Made by a program: the position numbers and the translations under genes
Assembly (NCBI RefSeq): GCF_039541915.1
Contig: NZ_BAABHD010000023.1
Coordinates: forward strand, 1 to 64,000
Direction of reading: 5' to 3'
Length of the DNA: 64,000 bases
DNA from: Nibrella saemangeumensis
GTDB taxonomy: Bacteria > Bacteroidota > Bacteroidia > Cytophagales > Spirosomataceae
The notes under the pieces: generated by a model
The model's database searches: none
What the model was told of the DNA's origin: nothing
What the model saw: the letters and a program-made list of their open reading frames with translations, nothing else
In this document: piece by piece, positions 16,692 through 26,185 of the stretch
Position numbering within the stretch: the stretch's first letter is position 1
Layout: the number at the start of each line of letters is the position of its first letter

Positions 16692-18182
16692 ATGGATGCA
16701 ACAACTCAATCGCCGGCGGCCGGCACCCCGGCTACGTCGCTACAGGATATTATCGCCCACGCCAAAGAATACGGCTTTGTTTTCCCCTCCAGTGAAATAT
16801 ATGACGGTTTGCAGGCCGTGTACGACTACGGTCAGAACGGCGTTGAACTGAAAAATAACCTGAAGACCCTGTGGTGGAAGGCTATGACCCAGTTGAACGA
16901 CAACGTGGTAGGGATCGATGCCGCCATTTTCATGCACCCGCTGACCTGGAAAGCCTCCGGGCACGTTGACTCCTTCAACGACCCGATGATCGATAACAAA
17001 GATTCCAAGAAACGCTACCGCGCCGACCAGTTGCTGGAAGGCAAGGCCGAACAGTATGAGAAAGCCGGTGATGAAGCACGCGGGCAAGCTTTGCGCAATG
17101 AACTCGGTCGCCTGCAGGGCGCTGAAGATATGGAAGGACTGCGGAACCTGATCATCAGCGAAGGCATTGTGTGTCCGATTTCCGGCACCGCCAACTGGAC
17201 CGAAGTCCGGCAGTTTAACCTGATGTTCTCCACGCAGGTGGGCTCTGTGGCCGAAGATGCCAGCCTGATCTACCTCCGTCCAGAAACGGCGCAGGGTATC
17301 TTTGTCAACTTTCTGAACGTGCAGAAGACCGGCCGGATGAAGATTCCGTTCGGTATTGCGCAGATTGGGAAGGCGTTCCGAAATGAGATCGTAGCGAGGC
17401 AGTTCACCTTCCGGATGCGCGAGTTCGAGCAGATGGAGATGCAGTTCTTTGTCCGCCCCGGCACCGAAATGGACTGGTACGAGCGCTGGCGCGACACGCG
17501 GCTGAATTTCCACAAAGCCGTAGGTCTGCCGGCCGAAAAGCTGAAGTTCCACATCCACGAAAAACTGGCGCACTACGCCAACGCGGCTGTGGATATTGAG
17601 TATGAATTCCCGTTCGGTTTCCGCGAGATTGAGGGTATCCACTCCCGCACCGACTTCGACCTGAAAAGTCACCAGGAACTGTCGCGGAAGAAGATGCAGT
17701 ACTTCGATCCGGAAATCAACCAGAATTACATTCCGTACGTAGTTGAAACCTCTGTCGGCGCCGACCGGTTGTTCCTGGCCGTGTTCTGCAACGCATATAC
17801 CGAAGAAGTGGTGGGCGAAGGCGACACGCAGAAAACGCGCACGTACCTGAAACTGCACCCGGCGCTGGCTCCGGTAAAAGCAGCCGTGTTCCCGCTGGTG
17901 CGCAAGGATGGGCTGCCCGAAAAAGCGCAGCAGATTGTGAAGCAGCTCCGCAGCGAGTTCCGGGTTATTTACGAAGAACGCGACGCCATCGGTAAACGCT
18001 ATACCCGGCAGGACCTCATCGGTACGCCGTTCTGCATCGCCGTCGACTATCAGACGCTGGAAGACGATACTGTGACCATCCGCTACCGCGACACCACCGA
18101 GCAGGTACGCGTACCGATCAGCGAGCTGAAGCAGCGAATCGGCCACGACGTATCGATGGAGCGGATTCTGGAGAAGTTGTAG
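16692..18182 (+). CDS. glyS: Glycine--tRNA ligase (single-chain, alpha2 type)
   Basis: This 496-residue class II synthetase charges tRNA-Gly. It is the homodimeric form, not the alpha2beta2 GlyQ/GlyS form of proteobacteria. Visible motifs are motif 1/active-site RPETAQGIFVNF near residue 196, motif 2 GKAFRNEI near residue 227, motif 3 around SVGADRLFLAVF near residue 357, and an anticodon-binding domain over the last 110 residues. The length fits the family. It is transcribed from its own promoter and followed 5 nt later by the SRPBCC gene, so a two-gene transcript is likely. Confidence 0.95.
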   Translation: MDATTQSPAAGTPATSLQDIIAHAKEYGFVFPSSEIYDGLQAVYDYGQNGVELKNNLKTLWWKAMTQLNDNVVGIDAAIFMHPLTWKASGHVDSFNDPMIDNKDSKKRYRADQLLEGKAEQYEKAGDEARGQALRNELGRLQGAEDMEGLRNLIISEGIVCPISGTANWTEVRQFNLMFSTQVGSVAEDASLIYLRPETAQGIFVNFLNVQKTGRMKIPFGIAQIGKAFRNEIVARQFTFRMREFEQMEMQFFVRPGTEMDWYERWRDTRLNFHKAVGLPAEKLKFHIHEKLAHYANAAVDIEYEFPFGFREIEGIHSRTDFDLKSHQELSRKKMQYFDPEINQNYIPYVVETSVGADRLFLAVFCNAYTEEVVGEGDTQKTRTYLKLHPALAPVKAAVFPLVRKDGLPEKAQQIVKQLRSEFRVIYEERDAIGKRYTRQDLIGTPFCIAVDYQTLEDDTVTIRYRDTTEQVRVPISELKQRIGHDVSMERILEKL

Positions 18183-18187
18183 TACAG

Positions 18188-18622
18188 ATGCACCTTATCC
18201 TCAAAACCCCCGTCAATCAACCCCTGCCCCAGGTCTGGGCTGGTTTCGACCGAAGCTTGTTCGAGAAGCTGAGTCCGCCGTTTCCGCCGGTGAACGTAGT
18301 CCGGTTTGATGGGTGCCGGAAAGGGGATGTGGTGCATCTGCAACTGAATTTTCTCCTGTTCCGGCAGGACTGGATCAGTGATATCACGGACCAGCAGGAA
18401 AGCCCCGACGAGATCTATTTTATCGACGAAGGCCGCAAGCTTCCTTTTTTTCTCTCTTACTGGCGGCACCGTCACCGGCTGGTTCGCCGGGGCAGCCACA
18501 CCGTCATTATCGACGATATCAGGTACCGTACGCCAACGCGTCTGACCGACTGGTTATTATTCCCCCTCCTGTGGGCACAATTTGCCTACCGTAAGCCAAT
18601 ATACCGTCGCATCTTCCGGTGA
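18188..18622 (+). CDS. SRPBCC (START-like) family protein
   Basis: This 144-residue cytosolic protein has the pattern of short SRPBCC/polyketide-cyclase-like ligand-binding proteins. Its N-terminal strand and helix are LILKTPVNQPLPQVWAGFD, there is a central acidic FIDEGRKLPFF, and the C-terminal helix ends YRKPIYRRIFR. These proteins bind hydrophobic ligands in a helix-grip cavity; the ligand is unknown. It starts 5 nt after the glyS stop, so it is probably co-transcribed. Confidence 0.7.
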   Translation: MHLILKTPVNQPLPQVWAGFDRSLFEKLSPPFPPVNVVRFDGCRKGDVVHLQLNFLLFRQDWISDITDQQESPDEIYFIDEGRKLPFFLSYWRHRHRLVRRGSHTVIIDDIRYRTPTRLTDWLLFPLLWAQFAYRKPIYRRIFR

Positions 18623-18708
18623 AGCATAGCCGAAGCGGGTACTTTTTCGGTTTTTTCTCCTATTTTTGTTAGGATTCCACTAGTCTTTTATTGTTTTTTC
18701 TCAATTGG

Positions 18709-19959
18709 ATGAAATTCAACATCACCACCAAAATCGTGCTTGGCTTTGTGCTGGGTGTCATTTTCGGTCAGATTTTATACGCTACCACCGATGCTGCAAC
18801 GGCTGCTTCGGTAGGAGATAAGTTCCAGATCATCAGCAAAGTATTTTTAAAGCTCATCAAAATGATTGTAGGCCCACTGGTGTTTACAACGCTCGTGGTG
18901 GGTATTGCCAAGCTCGGCGACTTCAAAGCGGTAGGTCGCATTGGCCTAAAGACGCTGGGTTACTTTTATTTCGCCACTATTTTATCCCTGACCATCGGTC
19001 TGGTGGTGGTGAACATTACCCGACCGGGCGAAATTCAGAGCTGGCCACGCCCGGCGGCCGGTACCAGTGTGGGTATCGAAGGCAAAAAACTGAACAGCAT
19101 TGAAGAGTTTATCCTGCATATTTTCCCGGATAGCGCGTTCCGGGCGCTGGCCGAAAATGAAATTCTTCAGATCGTAGTCTTTGCCTTGTTCTTCGGGGTA
19201 GCGCTGGGGGCCATCGGCGAAAAAGGCAAAAACATCATGAAGGCGCTGGACTCCCTCAGCGAGATTGTCTTTAAGATGGTCGGCTACGTGATGCAACTGG
19301 CTCCATACGCCGTACTCGGAGCGATGACGGCCGTTGTTGCCGCCAAAGGCTTAGGCATCCTGATTTCCTATGCCTACCTGCTGGTGTGTTTTTTTGGCGG
19401 ATTACTCTTTTTTGTATTCGTCATCCTGGCCGGCATCTGCGCGGTCATCGGCATTCCGTTCTTCAAGCTGATGGCGCAGATCAAAGACGCGCTCCTGCTT
19501 TCGTTTAGTACGGCCAGTTCGGAAGCCTCGCTGCCCCAGCAGATTAAAGCCCTCGAGGAGTTCGGGATCTCCCCGCGCATTATTGGCTTTGTGCTGCCGC
19601 TGGGGTATTCGTTCAACCTCGACGGCTCCATGATGTACATGACCTTCGCCACGGGCTTTCTGGCACAGGCGTATGGCGTCTCGCTAACGCTTCAGCAGCA
19701 GATCGTGATGCTGCTGACGCTAATGGTGACATCTAAAGGCATTGCGGGGGTACCGAGGGCGTCGCTGGTGGTGATTGCCGGAACCATGGCCATGTTTGAC
19801 CTGCCGGTTGAAGGGCTGGCCCTGATCCTGGGTATTGACCCCTTCCTGGACATGGGGCGTTCGGCCACGAGCGTGGCCGGGAATGCCGTAGCTACGTGTA
19901 TCATCTCCAAGTGGGAAGGCGACAAACAGCCTACGCCGGAGGAACAGATTACGGCATAA
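18709..19959 (+). CDS. Dicarboxylate/amino acid:cation symporter (DAACS family)
   Basis: This 416-residue membrane protein has eight helices and two re-entrant hairpins. The serine-rich hairpin STASSEASLP is near residue 270, the GYSFNLDGSMMY motif near residue 300, the second hairpin SKGIAGVPRAS near residue 344, and the substrate/cation-binding DxGRSATSVAGNAVA near residue 388. It imports glutamate, aspartate or C4-dicarboxylates with Na+ or H+. The last motif has Arg before the SATS segment, which leaves acidic amino acid against dicarboxylate undecided. The ATG at 18709 is preferred over an upstream TTG at 18691. A -7-like TATTTTTG lies at 18661-18668. Confidence 0.9.
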   Translation: MKFNITTKIVLGFVLGVIFGQILYATTDAATAASVGDKFQIISKVFLKLIKMIVGPLVFTTLVVGIAKLGDFKAVGRIGLKTLGYFYFATILSLTIGLVVVNITRPGEIQSWPRPAAGTSVGIEGKKLNSIEEFILHIFPDSAFRALAENEILQIVVFALFFGVALGAIGEKGKNIMKALDSLSEIVFKMVGYVMQLAPYAVLGAMTAVVAAKGLGILISYAYLLVCFFGGLLFFVFVILAGICAVIGIPFFKLMAQIKDALLLSFSTASSEASLPQQIKALEEFGISPRIIGFVLPLGYSFNLDGSMMYMTFATGFLAQAYGVSLTLQQQIVMLLTLMVTSKGIAGVPRASLVVIAGTMAMFDLPVEGLALILGIDPFLDMGRSATSVAGNAVATCIISKWEGDKQPTPEEQITA

Positions 19960-20056
19960 AGGATATTTGGGCGTTTGCTTGTGTTTATTGGGTCGAATAT
20001 GTAGGTTGGTAGCTGATTCCTAACTGTTTTACTTCACTTAACCGTTATCTACCGCC

Positions 20057-20494
20057 ATGGCACAACAGGCAATTCTTGAACCCGAACTGGCCCCTTATTT
20101 CACCGACAAAGCGCCGTTCCAGATTCCCCTTAATTTCCGGGAAGGCTTCGTTAAATACTGGCCTATTGTCTCCCTGGTTTTACTGCTCATAGGGCTACCA
20201 GCTATCCTGGCGTTTCTGGGACTCGGTACGCTTTTTATGCCGGCATCCTTTATGGGTGGCGTCAGCGTCGGCATGATGTACAGCATTACCATGATCCTGG
20301 CCATTGTTAGTTTTGTGTTGTCTGCCCTTGCCCTGCCCGGCCTGTTCAACCGGAAACGTCAGGGTTGGGTATTCAGCTATTACGCTCAGATGATCAGCCT
20401 GGTTTCGTCCGTGCTATCGATCAGTGTGTTTGGTATTGTATTCGGTTTGTTGTGGCTGCTGCTCCTGTTCCAGGTTCGCAATTACTATAACTAA
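20057..20494 (+). CDS. Four-helix membrane protein, unknown function
   Basis: This 145-residue protein has an N-terminal soluble segment of about 30 residues and four hydrophobic stretches (about residues 33-56, 68-92, 105-122 and 124-142). No catalytic or transport motif was seen. It stands alone between the symporter gene and an ABC operon and has its own strong terminator, so it is probably a monocistronic unit. I do not recognise the family. Confidence 0.65.
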   Translation: MAQQAILEPELAPYFTDKAPFQIPLNFREGFVKYWPIVSLVLLLIGLPAILAFLGLGTLFMPASFMGGVSVGMMYSITMILAIVSFVLSALALPGLFNRKRQGWVFSYYAQMISLVSSVLSISVFGIVFGLLWLLLLFQVRNYYN

Positions 20495-20515
20495 CTACAG
20501 CTACCCCTTTTCGGA

Positions 20516-20555
20516 ACAGGCTACTGCCGCAAAACGGCAGTAGCCTGTTTGTTTT
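20516..20555 (+). terminator. Terminator after the four-helix membrane protein gene
   Basis: The 14-bp stem ACAGGCTACTGCCG/CGGCAGTAGCCTGT with a CAAAA loop is followed by TTGTTTT. Confidence 0.9.
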
Positions 20556-20664
20556 AGTAAAACATTTGTTTGCGACCGTTTATATACCCGCCGTACTCTT
20601 TATCATAATCTTTAGCTTACCACCGGAACTGTTAGTAATTTTGACATAATCAGTTCTTAACCGC

Positions 20665-21579
20665 ATGAACATCTTAGAAACCCGCCACATTGTCAAACAG
20701 TACGCCCAGCACCGGGCCCTCGACGATGTCAGCCTGATGGTTCCCAAAGGCAGCATCTTCGGCCTGCTTGGTCCCAACGGTGCCGGCAAAACTTCGCTCA
20801 TCCGCATCATTAACCAGATTACCGGCCCCGACGAAGGGGAAGTCATTTTCGACGGGCAGCCGCTGCACCCGGATCATATCCGGAGAATCGGCTACCTGCC
20901 CGAAGAACGCGGACTGTATAAGAAGATGAAAGTAGGCGAGCAGCTACTGTACCTGGCGCAATTAAAGGGTCTGTCAGAGAAGCAGGCGATGGAGAAGCTG
21001 AAAATCTGGTTTACCAAATTCGACATCAAAACCTGGTGGACGAAACAGGTAGAAGACCTCTCCAAAGGCATGCAGCAGAAGATCCAGTTTGTGGCTACAG
21101 TACTGCACGAACCGGACCTGGTAATCCTGGATGAACCCTTCTCCGGCTTCGACCCGATCAATGCCAACCTGATCAAAGACGAAATTCTGGAACTGCGCGA
21201 AAAAGGCAGCACCATCATCTTCTCCACCCATCGGATGGAGTCCGTTGAAGAACTCTGCGACTATATCGCGCTCATCAACCGTTCGCACAAGGTGCTGGAT
21301 GGCCCCAAGAAAGCCATCAAAGAGCAGTTCAAAACTCATACCTACCATGTAGAGTACCAGGGCAGTCTGGCGGATCTGCCGCCGGCCTTCGCCGTAATCG
21401 ACACGCGCCAACTGGAGGATAACTTTGTCCGCGCCGACATCCGCATTCCGCCCGATGCGGCCGTCAACGACCTCGTCCGGCTCCTGATCGACCGCGTCAC
21501 GGTTCGTGCTTTCGGGGAAAACATCCCTAGTATGAACGACATCTTTATCAAAGCGGTCGGCGAAGTACCTACTACTTAA
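20665..21579 (+). CDS. ABC transporter ATP-binding protein (NatA-like)
   Basis: This 304-residue ATPase has Walker A GPNGAGKTS near residue 37, signature LSKGMQQKI near residue 133, Walker B LVILDEPFSGFDP near residue 152, and a C-terminal domain of about 90 residues as in NatA/YhaQ-type proteins. It should power the large permease encoded 82 bp downstream. A -7 element TAATTTTG lies at 20636-20643. The spacing to the permease is long for a coupled operon and is filled by an octamer-repeat hairpin. The substrate (Na+, peptide or other) is not readable from sequence. Confidence 0.9.
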   Translation: MNILETRHIVKQYAQHRALDDVSLMVPKGSIFGLLGPNGAGKTSLIRIINQITGPDEGEVIFDGQPLHPDHIRRIGYLPEERGLYKKMKVGEQLLYLAQLKGLSEKQAMEKLKIWFTKFDIKTWWTKQVEDLSKGMQQKIQFVATVLHEPDLVILDEPFSGFDPINANLIKDEILELREKGSTIIFSTHRMESVEELCDYIALINRSHKVLDGPKKAIKEQFKTHTYHVEYQGSLADLPPAFAVIDTRQLEDNFVRADIRIPPDAAVNDLVRLLIDRVTVRAFGENIPSMNDIFIKAVGEVPTT

Positions 21580-21584
21580 TTTGC

Positions 21585-21656
21585 GAATGATTGAATGAAC
21601 GAATTGCTTCCGCGTAACTCACTCATTCAATAATTCAATCATTCATTCACTCATTA
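21585..21656. repeat. Octamer-phased inverted repeat inside the ABC operon
   Basis: The left arm has 8-nt words starting GAATGATT and GAATGAAC. The right arm has five in-phase words of the type ATTCAATC (ATTCAATA, ATTCATTC, ACTCATTA and so on). Partial pairing forms a hairpin. The array ends 5 nt before the ATG of the permease, so a folded RNA would sit at its translation start. Confidence 0.75.
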
Positions 21657-21661
21657 CCCCC

Positions 21662-23008
21662 ATGAAAATCATATTCCTCATCCTCAAACGCGAATACCTA
21701 GTGCGCGTCCGGAAGAAGTCCTTTATTGTGATGACGATTCTGGGCCCTTTACTCATTTTTGGCTTCTACGCTTTTGTGGGCTGGGCCGCTGTCAGTTCCA
21801 TCGAGCAGAAGAAAGTTGATGTAATTGATGAAAGCGGTCTGTTCAAAAATAAGCTGGAAGACACCAAATCGCTCTCGTTCACCTATCCCGAAAGCACCTT
21901 TCAGCAAGCCAAGGCCAAGTTCCTGAGCAGCAAGCGGGATGTGCTGGTGCATATTCCGGAGAACGTGGTTGATCAGCCTAAAAACGTGCAGATGTTCGCC
22001 GAAAAGGGGGTCAGCCTGGAACTGAAAAGCAGCATCGAGCGGGCTATCGAAAAGGAGATTGAAAGCATCAAACTGACCCAGGCCGGCATTACCCGTAAGG
22101 TGTTGCAGGACGCCAAGGTAAACGTCGACTCCGAAACCATCAGCCTGAGCGAAGAAGGCGAGAAAACCAGCAGTGCGGGCGCAGCCACCATCATCGGCGG
22201 TATCTGTGCCTTTCTGATCTATATCTCGGTATTTGTGTACGGCACGCAGGTGATGCGGGGGGTAATGGAAGAAAAAACCAGCCGCATTGTCGAGGTCATT
22301 ATCTCGTCGGTAAAGCCCTTCCAGTTGATGATGGGTAAGATCATTGGTGTCGCGCTGGTCGGACTGACCCAGTTCACCCTTTGGATTGTGCTCACCATTG
22401 CGCTGACGTCGCTCGGTACCACTATTTTTGGCCCTCGCTTTGCCCAGCAGCGGGCGCAGACAGTGATGGCTACCCAGCCAGGTATGCAGCAGCAGATGCA
22501 GGAAGGCGGGGACAACGCGGTGACGCAAACCCAGACGACTGAAGACAACCCTATAGCAGATGTAATGAAGGCCATCAAAAGCCTGAATCTGCCCATGATC
22601 ATCGCCTGTTTCCTGTTCTACTTCCTGGGCGGCTACCTGCTCTACAGCGCCCTGTTTGGCGCCGTTGGGGCGGCCGTCGACAACGAAACAGAGGTGCAGC
22701 AGTTTATGCTGCCCATTACGCTGCCCGTTATCTTTTCGTTCATTATCGCCCAGTTTGTGCTGCGTGACCCCAACGGTAGCCTGGCGTTCTGGACCTCCAT
22801 GATTCCGTTTACCTCACCCATTATCATGATGGTGCGCATACCCATGGGCGTACCGGGCTGGGAACTGGCCCTGTCTATGATTCTGCTGGTGCTGGGGTTT
22901 GTCGGCACCACCTGGCTGGCGGCCCGCATCTACCGCGTCGGTATTCTGATGTACGGCAAGAAGGTAAGCTACCGGGAGTTGTCGAAATGGATATTTTATA
23001 ATGCGTAG
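21662..23008 (+). CDS. ABC-2 permease (NatB-like)
   Basis: This 448-residue membrane protein has an N-terminal helix at about residues 20-45, a large extracytoplasmic domain (about 45-175), and five or six C-terminal helices. The helix-loop GGICAFLIYISVF leads into TQVMRGVMEEKTSRIVEVI, the conserved element of NatB/ABC2_membrane_3 permeases. A Gln/Met-rich insert near residues 262-295 (many QQ and MQ pairs) lies in the middle of the membrane domain and looks lineage-specific. It pairs with the ATPase gene upstream. A terminator follows. Confidence 0.88.
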   Translation: MKIIFLILKREYLVRVRKKSFIVMTILGPLLIFGFYAFVGWAAVSSIEQKKVDVIDESGLFKNKLEDTKSLSFTYPESTFQQAKAKFLSSKRDVLVHIPENVVDQPKNVQMFAEKGVSLELKSSIERAIEKEIESIKLTQAGITRKVLQDAKVNVDSETISLSEEGEKTSSAGAATIIGGICAFLIYISVFVYGTQVMRGVMEEKTSRIVEVIISSVKPFQLMMGKIIGVALVGLTQFTLWIVLTIALTSLGTTIFGPRFAQQRAQTVMATQPGMQQQMQEGGDNAVTQTQTTEDNPIADVMKAIKSLNLPMIIACFLFYFLGGYLLYSALFGAVGAAVDNETEVQQFMLPITLPVIFSFIIAQFVLRDPNGSLAFWTSMIPFTSPIIMMVRIPMGVPGWELALSMILLVLGFVGTTWLAARIYRVGILMYGKKVSYRELSKWIFYNA

Positions 23009-23034
23009 TACTGGCGCTTAACAACTTTTAACAG

Positions 23035-23063
23035 CCCGTCCGGCCCCGGACGGGTTTTATTTT
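23035..23063 (+). terminator. Terminator after the NatB-like gene
   Basis: The perfect 9-bp stem CCCGTCCGG/CCGGACGGG with a 2-nt gap is followed by TTTTATTTT. A -7-like TAATTTTG for the next gene begins 3 bp later at 23066. Confidence 0.9.
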
Positions 23064-23132
23064 GCTAATTTTGGCCTTGTAAAAAAGTCAGACTTCAGCA
23101 ATTCTCTATTTTCTTCAACCTACTTATCTAAT

Positions 23133-26087
23133 ATGCAGTCGTACAAACGCTTGAATACCCTGACTGGCTGGGCAGTCTTTGCGGTGGCGTTGCTTACCTA
23201 TGCCTTAACCGTTGAGCGCACCGCCAGCTTCTGGGATTGTGGCGAATTTATTGCGTGTTCGTTCAAACTACAGGTACCCCACCCGCCCGGTGCACCGTTC
23301 TTTCTGCTGCTGGGCCGTATCTTTTCTCTTTTTGCCTTAGGCGATGTAACACAAGTAGCGTTCTGGGTAAATATGGTATCGGTGGTAGCTAGTGCCTTCA
23401 CCATTCTGTTCCTGTTCTGGACCATTACCATGCTCGCCGAGAAGCTGCTGAATAGAGCAGAAGACACCTACTCGACCGCCGATACCCTGATCCTGCTGGG
23501 TACGGGTGCGGTAGGCTCCCTGGTGTATACCTTCTCGGATACGTTCTGGTTCTCGGCGGTCGAAGCGGAAGTGTACGGCCTGTCGTCGTTTTTTACGGCC
23601 ATTGTGGTGTGGGCGGCTTTCCGCTGGGAGCGGATTGAGGACGAAGCTGCGGCCAACCGCTGGCTGCTGCTGATTGCCTACCTCACGGGTCTGTCGATCG
23701 GCGTCCACCTGCTGAACCTGGTTACCCTGCCGGCGCTGGCCCTGCTGTATTACTACAAGAAGTATCAGAAAATCACCTTTTGGGGTGGTGCGCTGGCCTT
23801 TGGTGCCGGTATGGTCATTCTGGGGATCATCAACTCCGGTATTATTCCCGGCCTGCCCAGTGCCGCCTTTGTGGTAGAGCGGCTGTTTGTCAACACCTTT
23901 GGTCTGCCGTTCAACGTTGGTACCATTTTCTTTACCATCCTGTTCATTGGGGCGCTGGTGTACGGCATTATCTGGTCGGCCCGCCGGCAGCGGGTGATCC
24001 TGAACACGGCACTGCTGGCCCTGGCGTTTGTGCTGATCGGCTATGCGTCGTATATCCAGGTGCTGGTGCGGTCGGGCTTTAACCCGCCCATCAACGAAAA
24101 CAACCCGAGCGATGCGCTGAACTTTATCTCCTACCTGAAACGGGAGCAGTACGGCAGCCGGTCGCTGCTATACGGTCCCATCTTTACGGGCCGGCCGATT
24201 GACCAGAAGCGCGGAGAGCCCATCTACCGGAAGTCGGGGAGTAAATATGTGGTATACGACTACAAACCCGTATACGAATATGAGCCGAAAGATCAGATGC
24301 TCTTCCCGCGTATTTACAGTACCCAGCCGGGCCACACGCAACTTTACCGGCAGATGCTGAACATTCCGGAAGGGAAAAAGCCGACCATGGGCGATAACCT
24401 GGAGTTCCTGTTCAGCTACCAGCTCGGGCATATGTGGTGGCGGTACCTGATGTGGAATTTTACGGGTCGGGAGAGCGACGAAGAAGGGGCCGGCTATCTG
24501 CTGCCCTGGTCGTCGGACAGCAACGTACCCGATTTGATGAAGGACAATAAGGCCCGCGATAACTTTTACATGCTGCCGTTCCTGCTGGGCCTGCTGGGGA
24601 TTGTCTTCCAGTATTTCCGCCGTCGGCGCGATTTCCTGATTGTGGCGCTGCTGTTCTTCTTTACGGGTATTGCGCTGCAGATCTTCCTGAACTCGCCCCC
24701 TACCGAACCCCGCGAACGGGACTATATTTACGTAGCGTCGTTCTATTTCTTTGCCGTTTGGGTCGGATTAGGGGTCATGGCGATTGCGGAAGGACTGCGT
24801 AATTCGCTGAAAAGCGATCTGATGCGGAATGGGCTGGTTACCTGCCTGTGTCTGCTGGTGCCGGTGATGATGGCCGCCAAAAGCTGGGATAACCACGACC
24901 GCTCGGATCGCTACCACTCCGTCGATTTTGCCAGGAATCTGCTCAATTCCTGCGCGCCCAACGCCATACTTTTTGTGGGGGGTGACAACGATACCTTCCC
25001 GCTCTGGTACGCGCAGGAGGTAGAAGGCTTCCGGACCGACGTTCGCGTGTGTAACCTCAGCCTGCTGGGTACCGACTGGTATATCCAGCAGATGAAGCGC
25101 CGGACCTACCAGTCTGAAGCCCTGCCGATCTCGCTGGAGTTCGACCAGTTCATCACCGGCAAGAACGATATTGTTCCGTTCTACGAAATCGCAGCTGTAA
25201 AGAACGGGATTAACCTGAAGGAGTATATCAGCCTGATTAAGCAGAGCAGTCCGGCGGTGCAGGTACCCCTCACCACGGGTGATATGACCAGCATCATGCC
25301 GTCGTCGGTGCTGTTCCTGCCTATCGACAAAGCGGCTGTGGAAAAGGCCAACTTTTTACCGGCCTCGCTGCGTCCGTACGTGAAAGACACGCTGCAGTGG
25401 ACCATCGGCAAGAACGATCTGTACAAGCCGGACCTGATCATGCTCGACATCATTGCCAACAACAACTGGCAGCGGCCGATCTACTTCTCGACCACGCTGG
25501 CCTCGCAGAACTACCTGAGCCTGAAAGACCATATGCAGTTGGAAGGCTACGCGTACCGCCTGATGCCGGTGGGTGTGCAGGGCGCAGCTGACGGTTTTGT
25601 CAACTCGGACATTATGTACGAGAACATGATGAAGAAAACCTTCTGGCGCGAACTGGACAATCCGAACTCGTATTACGATGAAACGTATAAAGGGTCGCCG
25701 GTTATTTCGGCCCGCATCGCGTTCTTCCGGCTGGCCGACCAGCTTATCCGGGAGGAGAAGAAAGACAAAGCCCGAGAGGTGCTGAATTATTCGCTGAAAG
25801 TGATTCCGGACAACAGTATTCCATTTGACCAGGTATCGGCCAATTACGTGCGGTTCCTGTTTGCCGTGGGCGAAAACAAAAAAGCGCTGGAAATTGCGGA
25901 TGTCATTGCCAAACGCGCCGACCAGAACCTGACCTACCTGCAGCAGACCGGCCACCGCTGGGGCGATACCAACGCCGACCTGTACAGCCTGCAAACTATT
26001 ACGGAGGCCTGTAAAGAAGCCAACCAGGCAGCAGCCGCCAGCAAGTACGACGCGATCTTCCAGAAGCACATCAACGCGCTGGGGTAA
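23133..26087 (+). CDS. DUF2723 membrane protein (GT-C-like)
   Basis: This 984-residue protein has about twelve N-terminal membrane helices. DUF2723 begins at once, with the conserved SFWDCGEFIACSF at residues 32-44 and HPPGAPFFLL just after it. The Trp-Asp-x-Gly-Glu element matches the acidic loop of GT-C glycosyltransferases such as protein mannosyltransferases. The C-terminal 350 residues are soluble and end in a helical, TPR-like stretch (KDKAREVLNYSLKVIPDNS, then ENKKALEIADVIAK). A role in transferring lipid-linked sugars to exported proteins or glycans is possible but not shown. It is monocistronic, between a terminator upstream and a strong hairpin at 26186. Confidence 0.85.
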   Translation: MQSYKRLNTLTGWAVFAVALLTYALTVERTASFWDCGEFIACSFKLQVPHPPGAPFFLLLGRIFSLFALGDVTQVAFWVNMVSVVASAFTILFLFWTITMLAEKLLNRAEDTYSTADTLILLGTGAVGSLVYTFSDTFWFSAVEAEVYGLSSFFTAIVVWAAFRWERIEDEAAANRWLLLIAYLTGLSIGVHLLNLVTLPALALLYYYKKYQKITFWGGALAFGAGMVILGIINSGIIPGLPSAAFVVERLFVNTFGLPFNVGTIFFTILFIGALVYGIIWSARRQRVILNTALLALAFVLIGYASYIQVLVRSGFNPPINENNPSDALNFISYLKREQYGSRSLLYGPIFTGRPIDQKRGEPIYRKSGSKYVVYDYKPVYEYEPKDQMLFPRIYSTQPGHTQLYRQMLNIPEGKKPTMGDNLEFLFSYQLGHMWWRYLMWNFTGRESDEEGAGYLLPWSSDSNVPDLMKDNKARDNFYMLPFLLGLLGIVFQYFRRRRDFLIVALLFFFTGIALQIFLNSPPTEPRERDYIYVASFYFFAVWVGLGVMAIAEGLRNSLKSDLMRNGLVTCLCLLVPVMMAAKSWDNHDRSDRYHSVDFARNLLNSCAPNAILFVGGDNDTFPLWYAQEVEGFRTDVRVCNLSLLGTDWYIQQMKRRTYQSEALPISLEFDQFITGKNDIVPFYEIAAVKNGINLKEYISLIKQSSPAVQVPLTTGDMTSIMPSSVLFLPIDKAAVEKANFLPASLRPYVKDTLQWTIGKNDLYKPDLIMLDIIANNNWQRPIYFSTTLASQNYLSLKDHMQLEGYAYRLMPVGVQGAADGFVNSDIMYENMMKKTFWRELDNPNSYYDETYKGSPVISARIAFFRLADQLIREEKKDKAREVLNYSLKVIPDNSIPFDQVSANYVRFLFAVGENKKALEIADVIAKRADQNLTYLQQTGHRWGDTNADLYSLQTITEACKEANQAAAASKYDAIFQKHINALG

Positions 26088-26148
26088 TGTAAAGCGGATT
26101 TGCATCGCACCGGCGCCCCGGTCCGTTTCAGACGCGGCATTGGTGTAC

Positions 26149-26167
26149 AACGGATTTGTAATCCGTT
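26149..26167. repeat. Palindrome with TTTGTAA core
   Basis: AACGGATT and AATCCGTT flank TGT, giving a perfect 8-bp stem. A second GCGGATTTG copy of the left half lies at about 26094. The core TTTGTAA recurs in palindromes at 28203 and 29304 with different stems, suggesting one family of small interspersed hairpins. Confidence 0.6.
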
Positions 26168-26185
26168 ATCTACCCGGTTTGAAAA

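Noticed and set aside
16740..18146. A 468-codon open frame on the minus strand opposite glyS
   Set aside because: It lies wholly within a certain synthetase gene, and its composition is the mirror of GC-rich codon bias. No family pattern is visible in its translation.
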